From assembly GCF_000961095.1 (NCBI RefSeq), contig NZ_CP011058.1:1207001-1271000 (forward strand): a stretch of DNA of 64,000 nucleotides. Direction: 5' to 3'. This DNA comes from Paenibacillus beijingensis (GTDB lineage Bacteria > Bacillota > Bacilli > Paenibacillales > Paenibacillaceae). The notes beneath the pieces were generated by a model. It saw only the letters and a list, made by a program, of their open reading frames with translations. It did no database searches and was not told the DNA's origin. Positions 58,685-64,000 of the stretch are shown here, piece after piece. Each line of letters starts with the position of its first letter. Position 1 is the stretch's first letter. Made by a program: the position numbers and the translations under genes.

Positions 58685-59503
58685 AACCCATTTCTGTAAC
58701 TGATGATCGTACCGGAACAGTCCGTCCCGATTGAGCAGCTTCTTCAATCTCGGTTCTCTCTTCCAAATGATGCGGTCAAATTGAACGGTCAGCAATTCTT
58801 TAATGCCGGCTTTCGTTTCAATGGACGCCATCTCGGCCATATACGCTTTCAGATTTTCGGAAAGCTGGCCCTTATGAAGCCGAAACCCTCCTAAATATGC
58901 CTCCACGATTTTTAATTGTTCAACGGCCGCAAATTGTCGCCATATATAAAAATCGCCGGCATATTGAAACGTCGACAATGTATACGGATCAATTAACGCG
59001 TTCAGTTCCTTGCTCCAGAAGGTGGATTCCTGCTGCACGAAAGGAAGCTTTTTGCCGTAATATCCGCAACCCAGCAAGTTTTTCCGGTATTTAAAAGGCA
59101 GGAAAGAAGCGACAAATTGCGAACGATCGTTATAGTTCACATTTAGTCCGGTGAGCCATTTCACTTGCTTTGATTCAAACAGATCCAGAATAATGTCAAA
59201 AGCATGCCTGGAGTAATAATCCCCCGCATTAACATAAGCGCATATATCGCCTGTTGCCAGCCTCAAGCCTTTCGATAACGCGTGATACATGCCGAGGTCG
59301 CTCTCGGATAGGAGCTTGATAAAGGGACAATCGAAGCTTTGAATCCGCTCAACCGTCCGGTCCTTTGAAAGGCCGTCGCAAATAATATATTCCAGCTCCA
59401 CCCTTCCCGACTGTACGGCCGTTTGACCGATGACCGATTCAACCGTCTCCACAATATATTTTTCAGCATTCAGGCACGGTGTAATAATCGATATTTTTTT
59501 CAA
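58682..59503 (-). CDS. Family 2 glycosyltransferase
   Basis: 273 residues. GT-A fold: ISIITPCLNAEKYIVETVESV at the N-terminus, IICDGLSKDRTVE near residue 45, SESDLGMYHALSKGLRLA near residue 75 and VNAGDYYS as the metal-binding strand. Like WcaE/WcaA-type enzymes, it adds a hexose from a nucleotide sugar to a growing glycan on the cytoplasmic side. It opens the glycan locus that fills the rest of the window and shares the terminator region with the permease. Confidence 0.88.
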   Translation of the reverse strand: MKKISIITPCLNAEKYIVETVESVIGQTAVQSGRVELEYIICDGLSKDRTVERIQSFDCPFIKLLSESDLGMYHALSKGLRLATGDICAYVNAGDYYSRHAFDIILDLFESKQVKWLTGLNVNYNDRSQFVASFLPFKYRKNLLGCGYYGKKLPFVQQESTFWSKELNALIDPYTLSTFQYAGDFYIWRQFAAVEQLKIVEAYLGGFRLHKGQLSENLKAYMAEMASIETKAGIKELLTVQFDRIIWKREPRLKKLLNRDGLFRYDHQLQKWV

Positions 59504-59670
59504 TGCTCTCCTCTCCGCTTTCCGTTTAAAACTGTTTCTCCTGTTATATTTTTATGAAATTAGGCTCAAGATGTGCACGTCAAAATGGACATAACCGGCG
59601 GGCGAAGACTGGATTGTACCGGCGATACAAATCGAAAGGCGCGCCCCTTAAGGCACGCCTCCTTCTTCAC
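59504..59670. other. Intergenic spacer with a hairpin
   Basis: Contains AGGCGtGCC-ttaa-GGGGCGCGCCT-like pairing near 59638-59660, which may terminate the minus-strand remnant genes upstream. Nothing else recognised. Confidence 0.4.
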
Positions 59671-59754
59671 TTAATTCTGAATGCCGATTTGAATCTGGCC
59701 CAAGTATTGATCCACCACAAATAGATCCGCGGTCGGTGGGACTACTATTTTCAT
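59671..59754 (-). CDS. Possible 27-residue ORF overlapping the epimerase remnant
   Basis: ATG 59752-59754 overlaps the remnant's stop (ATGA) and has AAGGAG upstream. The frame is 27 codons ending at 59671, starting MKIVVPPTADLF. It could be the truncated start of the next glycan gene. No motif recognised. Confidence 0.3.
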   Translation of the reverse strand: MKIVVPPTADLFVVDQYLGQIQIGIQN

Positions 59755-59945
59755 CTCCGTTGCTCCTTGTAATAGGTCAACGTTTCGCTTAGACCAGTAA
59801 CGAAGTCATACTTCGGCTTCCAGACAAGAAGGCGGCTTGCTTTGTTATTATCGAGCCGGCTGTACCAAACATCGCCGCTGCGGGCGGGCATATAGCGGGG
59901 AGCAAGCGACGTGCCGGCAAGCGCGTTCATCAATGCATATCGTAT
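59751..59945 (-). pseudogene. C-terminal remnant of a nucleotide-sugar epimerase
   Basis: About 60 codons with the C-terminal signature of GalE/WbpP-type SDR epimerases (APRYMPARSGDVWYSRLD, then LLVWKPKYDFVTGL and an ending with ETLTYYKE). The Rossmann domain and active site are missing. Upstream the frame runs directly into TnpB-like sequence, so a deletion has fused two remnants. Confidence 0.7.
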
Positions 59946-59996
59946 ATTCAGACTTCCATTTACATCCGCATTGATCTCAAAAAAACCGCATTCATC
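59934..59996 (-). mobile_element. TnpB (IS605/IS1341-type) C-terminal scar
   Basis: Minus-strand codons from 59996 read DECGFFEINADVNGSLNI, the end of the TnpB zinc ribbon and the following conserved INADVN stretch. Just upstream there is a stop codon in frame. Only about 20 residues remain, in frame with the epimerase remnant. It marks a former IS200/IS605-type element. Confidence 0.65.
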
Positions 59997-60068
59997 TCAC
60001 CAGAGGGAGACGGTTAATTGATAAATTTATAAAAATGAGGAACCTCCAAAATCTTTGGCGCGAACGAC

Positions 60069-60224
60069 TTAATCAAAGCAGGTGAAGGTTTGAGCGTCCG
60101 GATGAATTTCTTCTGCAACGAGACATAATACGAATCTGCAATTTCCTCCCTCCTTTTTCACCGATTCCGCCAACACCTTGGCTTGGGCAAGCTGATTAAC
60201 GGCCGCAACGGACCAAATAATCAT
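60069..60224 (-). pseudogene. N-terminal remnant of a glycosyltransferase
   Basis: 51 codons from ATG 60222-60224 (AAAGGGGTGAAC upstream), reading MIIWSVAAVNQLAQAKVLAE and then VLCLVAEEIHPDA, like the start of family GTs that monitor a nucleotide-sugar pocket (AQAxxLAES, CLxxE). It ends after FTCFD at 60069, so most of the enzyme is missing. Confidence 0.6.
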
Positions 60225-60274
60225 ACGGTTCACCCCTTTGGAATTGCATTGTTGCGGATATATGCGAGCTGACT

Positions 60275-60805
60275 TTAACCACAATGGCTGTCACCTCTGG
60301 ACAGCGTCATGACCAGCACCGTACCCCGGTCGGAAGCCCGGGTGCCAGTCAACCCAAAACCCGCCTTCTGGTAAATATTTACTGACGCGCTATTGTGTTC
60401 GAACACTTCAAGATAAATTTCTTTAAGCCCCATCTCGAGAAACCCGAAGTCGCATATGGCGGTAACGCTCTCCAAGCCGATGCCCTTTCCCCTTGCCTTG
60501 GAATTGCCGATCATGAGCCGTCCGAACTCTGCCATTTGCTTGTCGGTATCGATATTGGACAGAGCTCCCATCCCAACAACCTCGTGGATGTCCGCCGTTT
60601 CTTCGATCATGAAAACAATATCGCGTTCATTATTCAAATAAGCTGCAAACCAGGAGAGATGCTGTTTCCAGGTTATAATATCGTTGTTGAAAAACGAATT
60701 TCGAATCTCCGCCTTGTTTCTCCATCCAAAAACGCGATCCAAATCCTCCCGCACGAGCGGCCGCAGCTTAAGACGGTCCGTATCGATGCTGAAATTGTGC
60801 CTCAC
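60275..60805 (-). CDS. GNAT-family N-acetyltransferase (RimJ/PseH-like)
   Basis: 176 residues from GTG 60803-60805, preceded by AAAGGGGTGAAC, the same site seen at 60224; the longer upstream frame lacks a start signal. GNAT marks: LKLRPLVREDLDRVFGWRN, EFGRLMIGNSKARGKGIGLESV (acetyl-CoA loop) and NIYQKAGFGLTGT. In glycan loci such enzymes acetylate amino-sugars (PseH, for example). Confidence 0.8.
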   Translation of the reverse strand: MRHNFSIDTDRLKLRPLVREDLDRVFGWRNKAEIRNSFFNNDIITWKQHLSWFAAYLNNERDIVFMIEETADIHEVVGMGALSNIDTDKQMAEFGRLMIGNSKARGKGIGLESVTAICDFGFLEMGLKEIYLEVFEHNSASVNIYQKAGFGLTGTRASDRGTVLVMTLSRGDSHCG

Positions 60806-60990
60806 ATGTTCACCCCTTTGCATGCTGCAGAATAATGCCGCCCTCATGGCAAACGAAAAACACCTGCCAGCTGTCCGGTAAAGGAAGCTTAGGCAGGCGC
60901 TTTGTATGCAGCGCACCCTTTTCCAAGCGCCGGTTATCCCACAGCCATTTCATGACTTATGAGACTGTCCTTTTTTATAGCTACACTGTT

Positions 60991-61800
60991 TCAATTATTT
61001 CGTCCAAAAAGCTGACGCAATTTGGCAAGCCATTTCGCACCTTGTTTCACAGTCGGCTCCGGCGCATTCGAATCGGGCTTCGTAATCGCCGCCTCAGGCT
61101 CAAGCGCTGAGGGAGACGCCGCGGTTTCCGATTCAGCCGAATGTACTAACGAATCAGCCCCTGTTAAAGACATACCCTGCAACAGCTGCCGAAAGGTTTC
61201 GTGCATGTTTTCGTCACCATGATAAGGAGCTTCCACTACGCACACGCCATTGATACCGGTTTCCAGCTCATTTATTTGCAAAACATGGTGCAGATAGTTA
61301 ATGATCAGCAAATGAGCCGTTTTCCCGGGTCCAACCGCACTATCAATAGCCGCTTTAAGCAGTCTCACATCTTCCGCAGATTGAGATCCGACTTGTGTCC
61401 GAATAAATAGAAACGACTGCTTGTCTTTCAACAGTTTATAAAACCTATTAATTCTCCTATCCATCTTTTCTCTGAATTTAGGATAACCCGTTAAAGAAGT
61501 AGGAGTGTTTTCGTTGATATGAAAATCGTGAAAAGAAAGTGTGTTATGAATGAAATCCTCGACAATATACGTACCGAGCCCGTCATGCGGATATTTAACG
61601 ATTAGATTAGGCTGCTCCATAAAATTGGCAAAGCGGGTTAACAGCATATAGGCCACTTTTGGTGATGAAGGTGTGACGAACCAGTCCAATGGCAAAGTGG
61701 CTTGTTTCAAATTCAACTTCTCCAATTGAAGGGCGGGCATACAATTAGCGCCGAGGGAGATGAAGTAATCATATGATTTTTCCAGTTCAGATAATTTCAA
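60991..61800 (-). CDS. DUF1796-family putative papain-like cysteine peptidase
   Basis: 269 residues from TTG 61798-61800, which has GGAGGTGAT at good spacing. Opening YDYFISLGANCMPALQLEKL with the putative catalytic Cys in GANCMPA, then LPLDWFVTP, and a DFHINENTP-type segment; these match DUF1796. The C-terminus (from about residue 220) is a low-complexity Ser/Ala/Glu-rich tail. Family members occur in polysaccharide loci; the activity is not proven. Divergent from the two glycosyltransferases that follow. Confidence 0.75.
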   Translation of the reverse strand: MKLSELEKSYDYFISLGANCMPALQLEKLNLKQATLPLDWFVTPSSPKVAYMLLTRFANFMEQPNLIVKYPHDGLGTYIVEDFIHNTLSFHDFHINENTPTSLTGYPKFREKMDRRINRFYKLLKDKQSFLFIRTQVGSQSAEDVRLLKAAIDSAVGPGKTAHLLIINYLHHVLQINELETGINGVCVVEAPYHGDENMHETFRQLLQGMSLTGADSLVHSAESETAASPSALEPEAAITKPDSNAPEPTVKQGAKWLAKLRQLFGRNN

Positions 61801-62061
61801 ATTTATCACCTCCAATCTTACGGTATTATAGTTTGTCTGCCGACTCTCTGTAACGGCGTGAGCATATTGTGTGTAACTATTAATCGTGTTAAATAGAACC
61901 AAGATCTATATATGCGATGCACTAGCGGTTCGACTTATATATCTAGCTGCAGTGATTCTTTGAAAATAGTCTATTGGCTTATCACCGGTCTAATTCTACT
62001 TAATATAATAATCTATCGATCAGATCAGATCAGACTACTGGGAAGAGGTGATTTAGGCAAT

Positions 62062-62715
62062 ATGAAATACTTCGCTTGTATAGGGTATGTGAACCGTCAG
62101 GATTTGCTGCGTAACGCTATTCTCAGCGTTCAGCCTTATTGGCCCCACTTGATGATCATCGATAATTCCGAAGGGAGAGATTTACGCAACGCCGACTGGT
62201 TGAAATCTTATGCCACGGTTTATGAGCCGCCTGTTCCTTTTAATTTTTGTCAAATGATGAATTATTTACAAAAGTTAGGCGCACAGCGAGATTGTGACTT
62301 TGTGCTATTTATGCACAATGATGCAGAACCACAGCCGAATGTAGCCCAATATTTTCTGGATATGATAAAAATGTACCAATCGTCCGGCAGAAAATGGGGT
62401 GTTGCTTACACAGCTTACGACATACTCGTCGCTTTCAATATAGAGGCCGCGAAGGCTGTCGGGCCGTGGGATACGAATTTGCCGAGCTACTATACCGATT
62501 GTGATTACTATTGGCGGATGAAGCATTCACCGTATGAGATTATAGAAACGGGACTGCCGGTTACCCATCACAATGGGGGAGGAACAACCCACAAATCTGA
62601 TTCATACAAGGGCAAGGTAAATGAATGCACATTTAAACTTTATGAACAATTTTACATTACAAAATGGGGAGGAACTTGGTATGCGGAAAAGTATCCAACT
62701 CCTTTTAACCGATAA
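62062..62715 (+). CDS. Short GT2-like glycosyltransferase
   Basis: 217 residues from ATG 62062 with AGAGGTGAT upstream; the longer upstream frame is an unconserved hydrophobic stretch. IGYVNRQDLLRNAILSV, LFMHNDAEPQP (metal-site Asp) and DTNLPSYYTDCDYYWRMK (acceptor-side acids) mark a GT-A fold, with an HHNGGGTTHKSD loop. Its neighbour at 62681 is a paralog, so the pair probably adds related sugars. Confidence 0.8.
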   Translation: MKYFACIGYVNRQDLLRNAILSVQPYWPHLMIIDNSEGRDLRNADWLKSYATVYEPPVPFNFCQMMNYLQKLGAQRDCDFVLFMHNDAEPQPNVAQYFLDMIKMYQSSGRKWGVAYTAYDILVAFNIEAAKAVGPWDTNLPSYYTDCDYYWRMKHSPYEIIETGLPVTHHNGGGTTHKSDSYKGKVNECTFKLYEQFYITKWGGTWYAEKYPTPFNR

Positions 62716-63526
62716 TCTACAGCTTATTAAAAATTATTTTATGCCCCTTAACATGAAGCTTGACACCGGTTATGTGAATAGCTCTGACATGAGGTATTTG
62801 CTTGGCATCGGTTATGTCAATCGCTCCGATCTGCTCGTCAAGGCGGTAACTTCCGTCTCAGATTTATGGAAAAACGTGGTCGTTATCGACAACTCTCCCT
62901 CAGGAAGCTTACAGACGGAAGCGTTATTGCCTGAGGCTGTATCCGTGTACACGCCTCCCGTTCCGCTAACACTGCCTCAGACGATGAATTTGCTGCACCG
63001 AATGGCGGCCGAGCGCAACTGTGATGCCGTACTGTTCATGCATAATGATGCGGAAGCGGGAGCCGGGACACCGAACCAGCTACTGAAAAGGCTCAATAAT
63101 CTCCAAAGTACGGGTACGAGATGGGGAGCCGTAACTGCTGTCGACAATGCCTTATCCGCGTATAACATGGCTGCAGTTCGAGCGGTAGGACCTTGGGATA
63201 CGGTCTTTCCTCATTATCTTGCCGATCACGATTATCTCCGAAGATTGAAATTGAGCGGTTACGAAGTCATCCAATCCGATCTTCCCGTTCATCATCATAA
63301 TAACGGCGGAAATACAATTAAATCGAACGTCCATTTAAAAGAAATGAACGATTTGAATTTGCCGCTTTACGAAACTTATTACAACGACAAATGGGGTGGA
63401 AAAGTCGGCGCAGAGCAATATTCGTTGCTATTCAATCAATTTCCGCTGAATCCGGTCCCCGATTATTTGGCATTTGTCGATCCTGAGAACAAGGAGTTAA
63501 TGATCAATGGATCCATCCATTCATGA
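62681..63526 (+). CDS. GT2-like glycosyltransferase, paralog of the preceding gene
   Basis: 281 residues from ATG 62681 (GGGAGGAAC upstream), overlapping the previous gene by 35 bp. It repeats the same plan: IGYVNRSDLLVKAVTSV, LFMHNDAEAGAG, VGPWDTVFPHYLADHDYLRR and HHHNNGGNTIKSNVH. Its product has about 40 extra residues at the N-terminus and a longer C-terminus. Tandem duplication followed by divergence is likely. Confidence 0.8.
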   Translation: MRKSIQLLLTDNLQLIKNYFMPLNMKLDTGYVNSSDMRYLLGIGYVNRSDLLVKAVTSVSDLWKNVVVIDNSPSGSLQTEALLPEAVSVYTPPVPLTLPQTMNLLHRMAAERNCDAVLFMHNDAEAGAGTPNQLLKRLNNLQSTGTRWGAVTAVDNALSAYNMAAVRAVGPWDTVFPHYLADHDYLRRLKLSGYEVIQSDLPVHHHNNGGNTIKSNVHLKEMNDLNLPLYETYYNDKWGGKVGAEQYSLLFNQFPLNPVPDYLAFVDPENKELMINGSIHS

Positions 63527-64000
63527 TTTGGCAGACAAGATGAAAGTCGTGATTTTGGCCGGGGGACTAGGAACACGCATTATGGAGGAATCCGCCGTCA
63601 AACCGAAGCCAATGATCGAAATCGGGGGGATGCCTATTTTATGGCACATCATGAAGAGCTTTTCCACTTTCGGATTCAAACATTTCATCATTTGCCTGGG
63701 GTATAAAGGTCATGTGATTAAAGATTATTTCGCCCGCTATTATTTGCACCATTCCGATGTTACGTTTAACTATAATGGCCGGAACGACTATATCGCTCAT
63801 CATTCTGCAGTTGAGCCGTGGACAGTGACGTTAGTTGATACCGGGCAGCACTCCATGACCGGAGGACGAGTGAAACGCGTCGCTGATTATGTCGGAAATG
63901 ATCCGTTTATCCTCACTTATGGAGACGCCGTATCCGATATCGATTTAAATCTTTTGCTTACCTTTCATTTATCCCATGGGAGGCTTGCGACCGTATCGGC
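63507..64000 (+). CDS. rfbF: Glucose-1-phosphate cytidylyltransferase, partial
   Basis: Starts at ATG 63507 (AAGGAG upstream; ATG 63540 is an alternative) and is cut by the window end, leaving about 164 residues. Nucleotidyltransferase motif VVILAGGLGTRIMEE, KPKPMIEIGG and ILWHIMKSF, then CLGYKGHVIKDYF and YGDAVSDID. It makes CDP-glucose from CTP and glucose-1-phosphate, the first step toward CDP-linked dideoxyhexoses (for example tyvelose, paratose). It overlaps the previous glycosyltransferase by 20 bp. Confidence 0.88.
   Translation, partial: MDPSIHDLADKMKVVILAGGLGTRIMEESAVKPKPMIEIGGMPILWHIMKSFSTFGFKHFIICLGYKGHVIKDYFARYYLHHSDVTFNYNGRNDYIAHHSAVEPWTVTLVDTGQHSMTGGRVKRVADYVGNDPFILTYGDAVSDIDLNLLLTFHLSHGRLATVS

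Noticed and set aside
1..64000. rRNA, tRNA, CRISPR arrays, prophage or intact insertion sequences
   Set aside because: None could be found by eye; only a short TnpB scar near 59.9 kb indicates a former mobile element.

Overview
The window reads as a chromosomal segment of a Gram-positive, Paenibacillaceae-type Firmicute (Paenibacillus or Cohnella-like). Supporting signs are strong GGAGG ribosome sites, GTG and TTG starts, lipobox substrate-binding proteins, a HutP-family regulator, YpsA, a PhoX-TatA-TatC group and intrinsic terminators. Composition ranges from mosaic AT-richer stretches to a GC-rich block at about 26-48 kb. There are no rRNA or tRNA genes, no CRISPR array and no intact insertion sequence.

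Layout. (1) 1-11 kb: a catabolic region, almost all on the minus strand. It has a Rieske dioxygenase alpha/beta pair, an acyl-CoA-dehydrogenase-like flavoprotein, an SDR, a TIM-barrel isomerase, a CrtI-like FAD oxidoreductase, an NCS1 permease broken by a 10-bp duplication, and a Crp/Fnr-type regulator. Three promoters (upstream of the ACAD, the Rieske alpha gene and a cyclase-family gene at 18.1 kb) share a TTAA-N4-TTAA-like site centred exactly at -41.5, pointing to one Crp/Fnr regulon. (2) 11-18 kb: SorC-type regulator, ribose-type ABC transporter, a TrpA-like protein and an FGGY kinase. (3) 19-26 kb: HxlR regulator, haloalkane-dehalogenase-like hydrolase, reductase, phoX-tatA-tatC, ypsA. 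(4) 26-49.5 kb: a long minus-strand island joining histidine degradation (hutP, hutH, hutU, hutI, hutD) with the enzymes of the last four steps of histidine synthesis (hisB, hisC, a HisJ-type phosphatase, hisD). Also in it are an SsuABC-like importer, a polyol-type kinase and dehydrogenase, a hydroxyacid dehydrogenase, two M20 hydrolases and an amidohydrolase. Three leaders in it carry triple XAG motifs with spacing like the HutP RNA target; two sit directly before a terminator. (5) 49.8-58.6 kb: an ABC exporter, an SDR/nitrilase/GNAT-nitrilase operon, a 26-residue CDGSH-type microprotein with its own promoter and terminator, an RbsD/FucU protein, a MarR regulator and a nucleobase permease. 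(6) 58.7-64 kb: a surface-glycan locus with glycosyltransferases, a glucose-1-phosphate cytidylyltransferase (cut by the window end) and several gene fragments, including a TnpB scar.

The main hypothesis is that region 4 is one histidine-sensing, antitermination-controlled system. In it an imported imidazole compound, possibly imidazole-glycerol or a related polyol, is phosphorylated, converted to histidine by the late His enzymes and then degraded by Hut enzymes. The gene content and RNA motifs are seen; the substrate and the flow are inferred. Two copies of a nested palindromic repeat with compensating base changes, each starting at a stop codon, lie inside this island.
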